Source: Deroplatys truncata (taxonomy: Eukaryota > Arthropoda > Insecta > Mantodea > Mantidae). Taken from it: DNA of 64,000 nucleotides. Below the pieces are notes generated by a model that searched no databases, was not told where the DNA came from, and saw only the letters and a program-made list of their open reading frames with translations. The position numbers were made by a program, and so were the translations under genes. The stretch lies in assembly GCA_030765065.1 (NCBI GenBank), contig CM060983.1, positions 229,295,528 through 229,359,527 on the forward strand, written 5' to 3'. Positions 33,240-44,363 of the stretch are shown here, one piece after another (position 1 is the stretch's first letter; each line of letters opens with the position of its first letter).

Positions 33240-34480
33240 TATTACCAATTATTTAAAATAATAATAACCGTCTATTAACACCAAAGTAGATCCAAAACAG
33301 CTCACAGAGGTTGTTTTAATAAACTAAAATGTGATTTAGGTATCTTCAATAGTTTCTGAGAAAACGGACAATTGAACTCCAAAATGCAGGAAGCAATCTC
33401 GGATATATGGAAGGAAAGAAAGAAACCACGCAGAGGCAAAAGGAAAGTACCAATTTTAGAGAACAATTTCCTTTAAAATGTAAGCTAAAGTTCACTTCTA
33501 TTCCAAAGTGTGTAGGGGTTTTGATTTTTTTCCGTGAGTGGCGCGCAACTCACAGTACAAAAGTCTGATGCAGTACCTCTTTTAAAAATATATAGCAATT
33601 TAAAAGAAAATCCCAATTTGTAAAACTGCGTAAAAACTAAAAATGCCATTCTTTTTACCAATTTTCATCATTTAGTCTTTATTCCAACTTCCTGGTGCGG
33701 TAGTTGACATGCGGATTAGAGGGCAAGAAAACTGCCTCGAGGCTTTCCTATAAAGTACTAAATTTTATTTTCATGAATAAATCACTGTTATCGTACATAG
33801 ACAAGTGACATGCAAAGTGGATTGTTACGTTTATGCAGCATTTGGTTCTTCTAACATTGTTAACAGCTTGTCCTGTTTGCAACAGGAACCAGCAGAGCTA
33901 GCAGACTTATCGTCCAGGCAATCAATACAGTATGCACTGCACCACACGGTTGTGAAAATGTGGCCTATGCTGGAAATTTAAATCTATTTTTCTTTATTTT
34001 GCTATAAGGAGTATTAGAAGAAGCCTCTCTTATGCTTGTGGAGTGTTAGATTTCTCTCCACTAAAACATTCAAGTCTATGGATGCCTTGCCGTGTAAGAG
34101 CGGATAAGAAAACAAGTGACGCCGGCGTGGACTAACGACTGCGGCTGCCCACTGAAGGTTTCAGAGACTCATTTCAGCTGCCCTTATTGGTCCTCTTTCA
34201 CTTATTTCCCATAACCTGTCATCAAGTGTGCAGGAAATTAGTCCACTCTCGTGACACTCGCATAACCCACAACATGGTTCGTTTTCCAGAAATGTGAACT
34301 TTCATTTGATACAAGTCTTTATTATCTGCCAGCACAATGAGAGGACATTTCTTTTCTTATTTCGCAATGAATGTCCTAACGCGTAATATTCCTTCAACCA
34401 TTACCAGTTCACACGTACCAACCATACAGAAACCACTAATTAAATAATCACTAGAAGGGCTTTTAAATTAACGAGAATGC
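33240..34480. other. No recognisable gene
   Basis: No long frame, repeat match or convincing exon was found in this stretch. Confidence 0.4.
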
Positions 34481-34482
34481 TA

Positions 34483-35194
34483 CAGGGTGAGCCAAAAAAC
34501 TACAAACTGGCTGCGCGGTGTTTTTCCTGTTCACGTCCTCGGCGCTCGTTGCCATTTCCGCTATCATAGAAAAGCGCGGATGAAACCATACAACATTTTT
34601 AAAACTACTTATAAGGCTTTACTTACCAACTTTACGAAACTGGCCACCTTCGTTGTTCATACATATTTGGTAACTCTTTAGGAAACTATCCACCACTCAC
34701 CGTAGTTCACGTTGAGAAATGCTGGCAATTTCCTGGCGGATATTTAGTTTTAATTCTTCAAGGGTGTGTGGGTTTGTCTTGTACACTTTGTCTTAAGTTA
34801 CCCAGAGATAGAAATCGTAGGGGGTTAGGTTGGGGGACCGAGGGGGTCACAAATCTCTACTAATAATTCTATCCTCAAGCACACTTTCAATTTTTCTCAT
34901 CGAAATATTGGTCTATAAACTGTTGCAGAATCTTGTTGAAAAAAGGCAAAAATCACGTTCCCTGGCTGTTAATCCTCTAAAAAAAACAGGTACCAAAAAT
35001 GTATGGACAACGACGGTGGCCAGTTTCAGCATCTCCTTTCATAAAGTTGGTAAGTAAAGCCTTTAAAAGTAGTTTTAAAAATGTTGTACGGTATCATCCG
35101 CGCCTTTCTATGATAGCGGAGACGGCAACGAGCGCCGAGGACGCGAACAGGAAAAACACCGCGCAGCCGGTTCGTAGTTTTTTGGCTCTCGTTG
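34483..35194 (-). mobile_element. DDE transposon remnant with ~170-bp inverted terminal repeats
   Basis: The left end from GAGCCAAAAAACTAC (34489) and the right end (complement from 35188) are inverted repeats of roughly 170 bp. Both include the phrase GGCTGCGCGGTGTTTTTCC. The interior, on the minus strand, retains a sequence in the position of the SPDLTPXDFXLWG motif of Tc1/mariner-type transposases (VPQPNPLRFLSLG or, frame-shifted, PNLTPYDFYLWG), followed by THTLEELKLNIRQEIAS. Upstream catalytic regions are missing. It is non-autonomous. Confidence 0.78.
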
Positions 35195-35199
35195 TATAT

Positions 35200-35720
35200 G
35201 TAAGATGCAGAAACAAACATCTCTTTATACTGTATTATAGTCCATAAGTGTTGGAAGAGATCGGTAAACAGAATACGTGGATGTGACAATATAAATATGG
35301 GAAAGGGTAGAAAATAGCTCAGTAAGTGTCTAAAGATGAGGGGGAGGAGGAGGAGGATAGAAGACATTGCTAAACAAGAAATATCACCACATTTTGAGAA
35401 TAAAGGTTGCTTGAGATTGCAGGGGATAATAAAGAAACATTGGGATGGGACGGACGGTAGAAGGTAGGCATGCAGAAAGACAAACCTTAAATAAAATTGA
35501 ATAAAACAAATACGATGTCACTTCGCTCACTTTAGGCAGGAAATTGCCCATGTTTTGGTAGTTCAGACAGTATATACCAACATGCCATCTTCTTCTTGCT
35601 GGACTCTGCGATTTAATTTTTCGCCGGTTCTCCCACAGTGCACATTCCACCAAATATGCATCGACTCTTCATTATCACCACCTGCTGTAGACAGCTGCGA
35701 CAAGTATATGCATGGACATG
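35200..35720. other. No recognisable gene
   Basis: Short frames only. A purine-rich GAGG stretch lies at about 35338-35360. Confidence 0.4.
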
Positions 35721-35723
35721 TAT

Positions 35724-36420
35724 ACAGCCTTCGTTTGGACGCGTGGCCGTATTACGGGGAATTGCTTGCCCTGCACTGCGCTCCTTCTAACCTGTTCTGT
35801 TCCCTCTCCGTGTGTCGCTTAATCAGTTGATGCGAAGTCTGTCCTGTACAGAGGTTGATACGTTGTGAGACTACATGTTTCAGTGTTATAGTGCTATTAT
35901 ACTTTAGCACACAGAATCTTCATGCATGATTCCTATGTGACAACAGTCCATAATCTTGCGAATAGATTTAGATAGATGGGATCTATTCTTTATAAGAAAG
36001 TGAAATTAAATCCCTTTGTTTTTGCAGAGGAAAAACTCTATGACATCGAAAAACAATTAGATAGGTCTAAATAAATCTGTGCGAAAAATTGCACAGGAAT
36101 CAGGAATTTCACAAACCTCGGCTTGGAATGCCATTAAACTTTTAAAATTAAAATCCTATAAGATAACTGCAGTTCATGAATTACAAGCACGCGGTAATGT
36201 GAGTAGAGTTAATTTCTGCAATTGGGAGTTGGATAAAGTTAATAATCGTTCTATTAACTCATGTTTAATTTTTTTGGATAAAGCATGCTTTTATTTACAT
36301 GACCATGAAGAATTAATGAGTGTTAATACAAATTTTGTTAAAAGGTGTGAGAGAAGTGTAGACTTCGTTTTCAACATCCTCTATGACGAAGGCATGAGGC
36401 TATTGTAGTTATAATTTGTA
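35724..36420 (+). pseudogene. Tc1/mariner-type transposase with DUF4817-like N-terminus, N-terminal half
   Basis: The 5' part (35724-35950) is homologous to 59935-60170, next to the 85-bp satellite. It encodes RIFMHDSYVTTVHNLANRFR, as in the N-terminal helix of DUF4817-type transposases, then a stop. Downstream come MGSILYKKVKLNP and FAEEKLYDIEKQLD, another stop, and the open frame 36079-36408 with RKIAQESGISQTSAWNAIKL (HTH), LKLKSYKITAVHELQARG, RVNFCNWEL, and LIFLDKACFYLH, corresponding to the first catalytic Asp region (usually FFSDEAWFHL, so the Glu is altered). The C-terminal catalytic half is absent. This is the single-copy relative of the satellite monomer. Confidence 0.82.
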
Positions 36421-36780
36421 TGAGAAATCTACACGCTTCAATTTAAGGGGCTATCGAACTCCACCAGCAAACAGCGTGCTTCCTGGTGCCTGGAAAGTTC
36501 CAGCTAGGTCGGCCACGCATGCAAACGAAGTAGAAGGAAGCATTTCATTCTTTGCAGTGCAAGATAATTGTGGAGAGGGTGTTTGGTGTCGAAGATGAAG
36601 TAAAATGCAAAAGAATATCATACAATTAAAAATGTTAAAATAAGAGTTAACGATGAATATTTATGAAGATAAGAAATAAATAAATTAGGAAAGTGAAGAA
36701 CGAAAAGAGAGAAAGATTTAAGCAGTCAAGATAGGATTCTTGATCCATGTCGTCATCATGAAATATTAGTGTCCTAGGAG
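36421..36780. other. No recognisable gene
   Basis: The short frame at 36416-36598 has no recognisable similarity. The rest is A-rich sequence before an R1 copy. Confidence 0.4.
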
Positions 36781-36783
36781 AAA

Positions 36784-37590
36784 AATCTGATGTGTTACAC
36801 TCACATGACTTTCTCTACTCTTGTACAAACTATTTTTAGAAACGCTTATTCTCCATATGCTTCATGTTAATCAGATATCGAGATGTTAATCTTATTGCTA
36901 ATTTTCTTGCATATGCAAGGGGAATTGGTAGGCTTTAAGCGATAGTCAAATATTTTAAGAGCTTGTTGCTATGTGGAGTATTCCATTCTCTCTGCATTCC
37001 CAAGACAAAATTGGAAAATTTAAGGGAATAACAAGCAATATCTCGAAAATGGTTCACTCAACAACAAAAATTATATGACATAAATTGGTATTTTAACGCG
37101 ATCTACATTTTTGTGTAGTAAAATTTTGTCTATCTCTTATGGTTTACCAGTTATGCAAAAGTCGTTCACAATGAAGAATACTTTTGGAGACATTCCCAGA
37201 AAATTCGAGATATACACTTCATTTGCCATAAAAATGTCTTAAAGTTATGGTATTTTATTCAAAATGGTTAGAGCCATTTTTGAGAAAATTAAAATTTTCC
37301 TAAAATGTTCCATGTAAAGGGTAATCTGGTGTGAGGGAATTTTCTTGAAAACCTTCGTGTCGCATCTCTGGAAGATACTGAACCTAAATACCAAGTTTGG
37401 TGTTTATCCGACTGTTCGTTTCTGAGTTATGCTGTTCACAGACACACACACGGACATGTTTCCAAAAATGCTTTATATGCATTCAGTGCACCTCAAAATA
37501 TGTATTTCCGGTGAAATCTCGGTATCGAATTTTTGGGTGTAATGCAATATTCCCCTACTTACTATAGTAGTAGAGAAAGTAAAAATATAC
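36784..37590 (+). repeat. R1 repeat, near full length
   Basis: A good reference copy. It starts with AAATCTGATGTGTTACACTC and the terminus ACTTTCTCTACTCTTG, runs through AGCGATAGTCAAATATTTTA, GTTTACCAGTTATGCAAAAG, CTGAGTTATGCTGTTCACAG and TTTCCGGTGAAATCTCGG, and ends with AGTAGAGAAAGTAAAAA. The two ends share the inverted 12-bp ACTTTCTCTACT. Confidence 0.88.
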
Positions 37591-38165
37591 CAGCAAGATT
37601 TTAATAAACGATAAATCACTTTATTAAATTAGATCCACAGCAGCACTAAGGTATTATTTTATCCTAAAATTTCATTTAGCTGTATCTAGAATGTGGGTCA
37701 TTTATATGAGAAACGTAATTCACAGTAAAACGTTCAGTGTAAAAAATGTAGAGAAAAAAACTCGCATACTACATGTATGCGTATGTAAGGAAATGGCTTG
37801 GACATATGTAAGACGCAATATGATAACATTGGTACCACTTTATTGAGAAGCTCCTAAAAGTTGGTCTAAAATGTGCTCCAAAGTAAGTTATGTTTTCTGT
37901 GAAGTGGAGCAGAACTCAGAGTACAAAATGGCAGATGTAGCAATATTTTAAAAAGTGTGTTGATGTGTCTACATATCAAACTAAAGAGGAAACTTGAATA
38001 TGTAGGACTGCAGAAAAACTAAGGATATAATTTGTTTAGCTTTTCGCCATTTAATCTCTCACACAAACTGTGTTAAATAAATTTGTTTGTCGATTAATTT
38101 CGAGATTTTTTTAAAGAATTATTTGCATAACGTATATACTCTGGTTGATTGTAAAACATCAGCTG
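37591..38165. other. No recognisable gene
   Basis: AT-rich spacer between two oppositely oriented R1 copies. Confidence 0.4.
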
Positions 38166-38171
38166 GCTTAT

Positions 38172-39055
38172 TTACTTTCTCTACTACGTATAGTAAGTAG
38201 GGGAAGTGTTGTATTCCATCCAAAAATTCGATACCGAGATTTCACCGGAAATATATGTTTTGAGACCCCCTGAATCCAAAAGAAGCATTTTTGGAAACAT
38301 GTCCGTGTGTGTGTGTGTCTGTGTGTGTATATGTCTGTGTGTGTGTGTGTGAACATCATAACTCAGAAACGAACAGTCGGATAAACACCAAACTTGGTAT
38401 TTAGGTTCAGTATCTTCCAGAGATGCGACACGAAGGTTTTCAAGAAAATTCCCCCACCCCAGATTACCCTTTATATGGAACATGTTTCGAAAATTTTAAT
38501 TTTCTCAAAAATGGCTCTAACGATTTTGATTAAAATATCATATGTTTAAGATATTTTCATGACAAATGAAATGTATATCTCGAATTTTCTGGGAATGTCT
38601 CCAAAAGTGTTCTTCATTGTGAACGACTTTTGCATAACTGGTAAACCATAAGAGATAGACAAACTTTTACTACACAAAAAATGTAGATCGCGTTAAAATA
38701 CACAATTTATGTCATATACATTTGTTTTGTTGAGTGAACCATTTTCGAAATATTGCTTTTATTCCTTAAATTTTCCAATACTTATACTTTTTCTCAAATG
38801 GGAATTCGTTATTCATTTTTTTTTGTCCTGGTAATGCAAAGAAAATGGAATACTCCACATAGCAACCAGCTCTTAAAACATTTGACTATCGCTTAAAGCC
38901 TACCATATTCCCCTTGCATCTACAAGAAAATTAGCAATAAGATTAACATCTCGATATCTCAATTAACATAAAGCATACGGAGAATAAGCGTTTGTAAAAA
39001 TAGTTTGTACAAGAGTAGAGAAAGTCATGTGAGTGTAAGACATCAGATTTTTTTA
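38172..39055 (-). repeat. R1 repeat, near full length
   Basis: Both ends are present (TTACTTTCTCTACTACG and GAGTAGAGAAAGTCATGTG), giving about 884 bp. A TG-rich microsatellite at 38304-38351 sits where all copies have a (CA/TG)n tract, and its length varies strongly between copies. The two minus-strand frames here are microsatellite translations. Confidence 0.88.
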
Positions 39056-39109
39056 ATTAATCGACCTCAGTTACTTCGTTGTCTCGTGTAAGGAAGAGTC
39101 TGACACAAT

Positions 39110-39600
39110 TGCTAGTTCTACTAAGCATCAACTTAACTCCAGTCTGACGGCTCGTGGTGAGCGTACGTGCTCTTGGAAGGGCTTAACCACCAGGAAGGAT
39201 GGTGGATTTAAGGTGATTGTAGCTTATAGGCGCCTCAGCGGCTGCCCTTTCAGGAGCAACATCCATCCGCTACTCCGCTGGTGTCTTTTGTTCCAAATGG
39301 ATTACATGTTTTCAATGGCCACTCCCATGGGGAGCATCCTCCTCATCTCTGGTCTGGAAGGCTCGTGGTGAACCTAAGTGATTTTTCTATGTACCTACTC
39401 TTGGAAGGGCTTATCCATAGGGATGATCGAACTATTGTAGGGTGTTGGTTTGGTTTTGTTGTGATGGGAGGTAGCGCTATGTTTTTCATAGGCTTCCCAG
39501 AGGCTGCCTTTTTCAGGAGCAGCGCCAGTGCTCTGCTCCGCTGGTGTTTGGGGAGCATCAAATTTTATATAAGGGAAACACAGTGAATGCTGTTACCGAG
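39110..39600. repeat. Unclassified repeat with an internal duplication
   Basis: GGCTCGTGGTGA and CTCTTGGAAGGGCTTA occur at about 39150 and 39357, and the phrase TTTCAGGAGCA followed by CTCCGCTGGTG occurs in both halves at about 39250 and 39510. The two halves are diverged. An open frame spans 39281-39586, but its repeat structure argues against a normal gene. Confidence 0.5.
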
Positions 39601-40060
39601 CGGGATGGCTTAAACCGTAAGGTCTGTGGCCCTTGGGCGGACCAATCTGACAGGTTTTTTTTTTCATGGTTTTCAATCAGTCGCCAAGGTTAACACGGGA
39701 TGCGATATTTAATACAACGACTCAAAGTTCTACCTTAAGTCTAAAACAATAGTGAAAATGAAAACAAATGATAATAGCGAATGTGCAGAGACAATGAAAC
39801 CAGGACGGCACTCTAATGCCATCTGCCGGGTACGTGTAGGAGCAGAGATACAGTTGCCCAGTACCAAGTTCTCTGTGGACATGGGTCAAGCTGCCATCTC
39901 CACGTCAGGTATGGAAGCAGAGATACAGTTGCCTAGCACTAAGGCTTCTGTGGACACCTGAAGAAGCAAGATTGTATGGTAAGGGATGTCCGCCACACAC
40001 CGAGCCTCAAGGTGTCTTCTAACAGATCCGTTGCGATATGAATACATAGTTAAACCAATG
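39601..40060. repeat. Short ~75-bp duplication and unclassified sequence
   Basis: The phrase GCAGAGATACAGTTGCC recurs at about 39842 and 39919 within the small frame 39752-39961. A stretch at 39595-39660 (CCGAGCGGGATGGCTTAA) resembles a tRNA A-box region but lacks a B box, so I do not call it a SINE. Confidence 0.4.
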
Positions 40061-40066
40061 TAAAAT

Positions 40067-40780
40067 AAAAAAATCTGATGTGTTACATTCACATGGCTTT
40101 GTCTACTCTTGTACAAACTCTTATTCTCCACCTACTTCATGTTAATTGAGATAAACATTTGCAGAAACTATCTTATTGCTAATTTTCTTGTAGGTGCAAG
40201 GGGAATATGGCAGGCTTTAAGCGATAGTCAAATATTTTAAGAGCTGGTTGCTATGTGGAGTATTCCATTCTCTTTGTATGTCCAGGACAAAAAAAAACGA
40301 ATAACGAATTCCCCTTTGGGAAAAAGTATAAGTATTGGAGAATTCAAACAAATAACAAGGAATATCTCGGAAACGGTTCACTCAAGAAAAAAATGTGTAT
40401 GACACAAATTGTGTGTTTTAACAGATCTACTTTTTTGTGCAGTAAAAATTTGACTATCCCTTACGATTTACCAGTAATGCAAAAGCCATTCAGAATGAAG
40501 AGGACTTTTGGGGACATTTCCGGAAAATTCATGATATACATTTCATTTGCCACGAAAGTATCTTAAATGTATTATATTTAAACAAGATCGTTAAAGCCAT
40601 TTTTGTGAAAATCAAAATTTTCGAAAAATGTTCCATGTAAAGGATAGTCTGGGATGGAGGTTTTTTCTTTAAAAGCTTTGTGTCGCAACTTTGAAAGATA
40701 CTGAACCTAAATACCAAGTTTGGTATTTATCCGACTTTTCAGTTTTGAGTTATGCTGTTCACAGACACACACACACAGAC

Positions 40781-40813
<33 letters not shown>

Positions 40814-40960
40814 GAGAGAGACGCACAAACGGATCGTTTTCTAAAAGTGTTTTTTTGGATTTAGGCCTAAAAACATGTATTTCCGGTGAAATCTCAATAC
40901 TGAATTTATGAATGGATTGGAATACTTCCCCTACTTGCTATAGCTAGTAGGAAAAGTAAA
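40067..40960 (+). repeat. R1 repeat, near full length, with GA microsatellite
   Basis: It starts AAATCTGATGTGTTACATTC and ends at GTAGGAAAAGTAAAAATTG. The usual CA tract is followed by an expanded (GA)n tract at about 40779-40821, giving the Arg-Glu repeat frame seen at 40720-40911, which is not a gene. Confidence 0.85.
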
Positions 40961-41189
40961 AATTGAGTTAAATAATTGCTTATCTACATTTTTACTGCTC
41001 AGTACTGGCGATATCAAAGAAAATGGGAATATGCTTGAAAATGAAACATGGTACGTAATTGATATCCGTGGTATTTTCCCTTTAAAACAACAAGAAAAAA
41101 GTGTTTGAGACATTAAAGATAAAATGCCCCCAAGCTGCTGATAAACAAAGCCCTTGTTAGTTGACCAGTGCTGTCTGATACGCTTGTCA

Positions 41190-41455
41190 GCAGAGGAAGT
41201 ATTGCATTCCAAAACTCGACACCGAGCTGTCACCGGAAATTCCGTGAACAGAATAACTCAAAACCGAAGAGTCCTATAAACACCAAACTTGGTATTTAAA
41301 TTCAGCATATTCCAAGGATGCGACACGAGGAATTTGAAGAAAATCCCACACCCTAAGCTACCTTCTACATGAAAGATTTTTCGAAATTTTCAATTTTCTC
41401 AAAAATAGAATAATGATTTTGATTAAAATACCATATATTAAAAAGACATTTACAT
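41190..41455 (-). repeat. R1 5' fragment, head-to-head with the next copy
   Basis: A minus-strand R1 piece beginning AGAGGAAGTATTGCATTCC stops near ACATTTACATGAAAA and is joined directly to a plus-strand copy beginning AAATCTGATATGTTACACTC. Confidence 0.75.
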
Positions 41456-42535
41456 GAAAAAAATCTGATATGTTACACTCACACGACTTTCTCTACTCTT
41501 GTACAAACTATTTATACAAACGCTTATTCTCCATCTACTTCATGTTAATCGAGATAAACATTTGCAGAGTCTATCTTATTGCTAATTTTCTTGTATATGT
41601 AAGGGGAATATATATTTACAAGGGCAATTTGGAAATACAGTAGCCTTTAAGCACATACATATCCCTTAATAGCTGGTTGCTAGGTGCAGCACCATTCCCT
41701 TTCCTACAGATTAATACACTTCATGTTAATCGAGATAAACATTTGCAGACTCTATCTTATTGCTAATTTTCTTATAGATGTAAGGGGAATGTATATTTAC
41801 AAGGGTAATATAGAAATACAGTAGCCTTTAAGCACATACATATCTCTTAATAGCTGGTTGCTAGGTGCAGCACCATTCCCTTTGCCACAGATTAATACTC
41901 TTTGCATATCCAAGACAAAAAAATGAATAACGAATTCCCATTTGAGAAAATAAGTATTGAAAAATTTAAGGGAATAACAAGCAATATCTCGAAAATGGTT
42001 CACTCAACAAAAAAAATGTGTATGACATAAATCGTGTATTTTAACGCGATCTACATTTTTTGTGTAGTAAAATTTTGTCTATCTCTTATTGTTTACCAGT
42101 TGTGCAAAAGTCGTTCACAATAAAGAATACTTTTGGAGACATTCCCAGGAAATTCAAGATATACATTTTATTTGTCATAAAAATATCTTAAACATATGAT
42201 ATTTTAATCAAAATCGTTAGAGCCATTTTTGAGAAAATTAAAATTTTCGAAAAATCTTCCATGTAAAGGGTACGCTGGGGTGGGGGGATTTTCTTGAAAA
42301 CCTTCGTGTCGCATCCTTGGAAGATACTGAACCTAAATACCAAGTTTGGTGTTTATCCGTCTGTTCGTTTCTGAGTTATGCTGTTCACAGACACACACAC
42401 GGACATCTTTCCAGAAATGCTTTTTTTGGATTCAGGGGGTCTCAAAACATGTATTTCCGGTGAAATCTCGGTATCGAATTTTTGGGTGGAATACAATACT
42501 TCCCCTACTTACTATACGTAGTAGAGAAAGTAAAA
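41456..42535 (+). repeat. R1 repeat, full length with internal 181-bp duplication
   Basis: The copy runs from ACTTTCTCTACTCTTGTAC to ACGTAGTAGAGAAAGTAAAAA. The segment beginning CTTCATGTTAATCGAGATAA occurs at 41538 and 41719, a 181-bp tandem duplication unique to this copy that brings it to about 1.08 kb. Confidence 0.88.
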
Positions 42536-42651
42536 AAACGCATACCTTGAATTTTTAGGGAATAGTCTGAGAAATCCTCTTCATTCTGAAGAATTTTTGT
42601 ATAATCTTATATTACTGGTAAATCTAGATGATAGACGAAAATGTAGCACAC

Positions 42652-43455
42652 AAAAAAATCGTATATGTTACATTCACATGACTTTTCCTACCCTCTATCG
42701 TTTATTAAAGGTATACAAACTATTTTTAATAAAGCTTATTTTTCTATCTACCTTATTAAACTTTTACAGAAACAACTACATTACACATTTCGTTATAGAG
42801 AACAGCGATAGTCAAATGTTTAACAACTGTACGCTATATGCTGTTTCCATGACATCGCGAGAAACAACTGAATGTTGACAGGGCTTTAAGAGAATGACCA
42901 AGTAATGGACAATTCGAATATTAATAACGATATATCAGAAATGGCTTGTACCACAAAAAAGTTATTTGACATAAACTGTGCGATTTAAAGAGATCTATAA
43001 CTTTTGTGTAGTACGTTTTCGTCTATCGCTTGACGTTGTACAAGATTATATAAAATTCCTTCCGAATGAAGACGACTTCAAAGCCATTCCCAGGAAATTC
43101 AAGATTTAAATTTCATTTGCCATGTAAACATCTTTAATATATGGAATTTTAACTCATTGTTAGTTTTAGAAAATAAAAAAATTCAAAAAATTTGTCCACA
43201 TAAAGAGTAGTTTGAGGTGGAGCGTTTTTATTGAAAATTTTCGTGTCGTATGTTTGGAAGTTAATGAACCTAAATACCGAGTTTGGTGTTTATCCGACTT
43301 TTGTTTTTGACTTATTCTATCACACACACTTTTTTCTAAAAATGCTTTCTTTTGGATTCAGGTGCCTCAAAACATGCATTTCCGGTGAAATCTCAATATC
43401 GAATTTTTTAATGCAATACAGAAGCTTCTGTGCCTGCTAGTTAGTGCTAGAGAAA
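42652..43455 (+). repeat. R1 repeat, subfamily B
   Basis: The start TTACATTCACATGACTTTTCC and the end CTAGAGAAAGCAAAAAG match R1, but the body has the distinctive ATGACATCGCGAGAAACAAC block shared with 32540 and 54870. This shows at least two R1 subfamilies. Confidence 0.8.
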
Positions 43456-43479
43456 GCAAAAAGTCGATTAAATAAAAGT

Positions 43480-43870
43480 GCTAGTTGAGAAAAGTGTAAG
43501 TATTTGAAAACTGAAACCAATAACAAGGAAATAGCTTTTCCCACAAAAAGGAGAAATTTTACGAGATCTTGTCTATCCCTTTACCAGCCATTCAGAATGA
43601 AGAGGGCTTCACACAACATTTAAGATATACACTTCATTTGTCACGAAAATATAAAAACAAAACGCATGCTATTTTAATGAAAATCGTTACAGACATTTTT
43701 GAGAAAACCAAAGTTTTCGAACAAATTTCCATGTAAAGAGGATACTGAACTTAAATATCAAGTTTGGCATTTACCCGAGTTCACAGTCACAGACCAAGCA
43801 CAGGAGGTGAAATCTCGAAATACAATCCTTCCTCTTCTCTACTACAGGCAGGCAGTAGAGAAATAAAAAA
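43480..43870 (+). repeat. R1 fragment
   Basis: Only the 3' half of R1 is present, from TGTAAGTATTTGAAAACTGA to GGCAGTAGAGAAATAAAAAAG, with deletions. Confidence 0.65.
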
Positions 43871-43901
43871 GAGAAGAAAAACAATACAAGAGATGACATA
43901 C

Positions 43902-44037
43902 CTCTGATTATGAAGGTACACTGTCCTGGAGGTACACGAGCACTAAAATCTAGAAACGTTTTCCTTATGTCACTGTCATACAGACTTATTGCTACGAAAA
44001 TAATATTTCTCGTCACAAAATGCGTGTTGAAATCCAT
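43902..44037 (-). CDS. Possible first coding exon, unidentified gene
   Basis: On the minus strand a frame starts with ATG at 44037, preceded by an in-frame TGA, and runs to a donor-like AG|GTATGT at 43902. It would encode about 45 residues beginning MDFNTHFVTRNIIFVAISLY, with a weakly hydrophobic stretch, and ending PPGQCTFIIR. The exon would end in phase 1, which does not join directly to the exon at 15387 (that one needs two bases from its predecessor), so intermediate exons would be required if they belong to one gene. It could be a chance frame: no promoter or family match supports it. Confidence 0.3.
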
Positions 44038-44040
44038 TGT

Positions 44041-44355
44041 TATCGTTCAAGGGGGGTTTGATTAATTTGTTAACGAAACACATGTCGGAATGCCCATGCG
44101 TTACCAACCTCCACTAAAGTTGTCTCAGCACTCCTGGGAGAGCCGTGGCCTCATTCGCACACTCATGAAGGCTATAAATAATTCTTCCCACTCGGCACAG
44201 TCAACTGTCGAACATAAAGATTTGATAACAATAACTATGTCGCCCTTCGGTGAATAATCCTATTACATGAGCTGCAAACACTACTTACTTTGGTGACTTT
44301 CTGCACCAATTCGGAGAATCATATTCTTGATGTTTCTCTGACGAAGTTGCTTTAT
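44041..44355. other. No recognisable gene; TATAAATA on plus strand
   Basis: TATAAATA lies at 44173-44180 with a CAGTC sequence 26 bp after its first base, which resembles an arthropod TATA/initiator pair. No gene follows before the hAT element, so I do not call a promoter. Confidence 0.3.
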
Positions 44356-44363
44356 GTTATTAC

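Noticed and set aside
39281..39586. A 101-codon plus-strand frame with hydrophobic content
   Set aside because: The underlying DNA is an imperfect duplication of the preceding segment, there are no splice or promoter signals, and I recognise no family.
40720..40911. An Arg-Glu repeat protein
   Set aside because: It is produced by a (GA)n microsatellite inside R1.
44173..44200. TATAAATA plus initiator-like CAGTC as a promoter
   Set aside because: The spacing is slightly short and only a six-codon frame follows before the hAT element.
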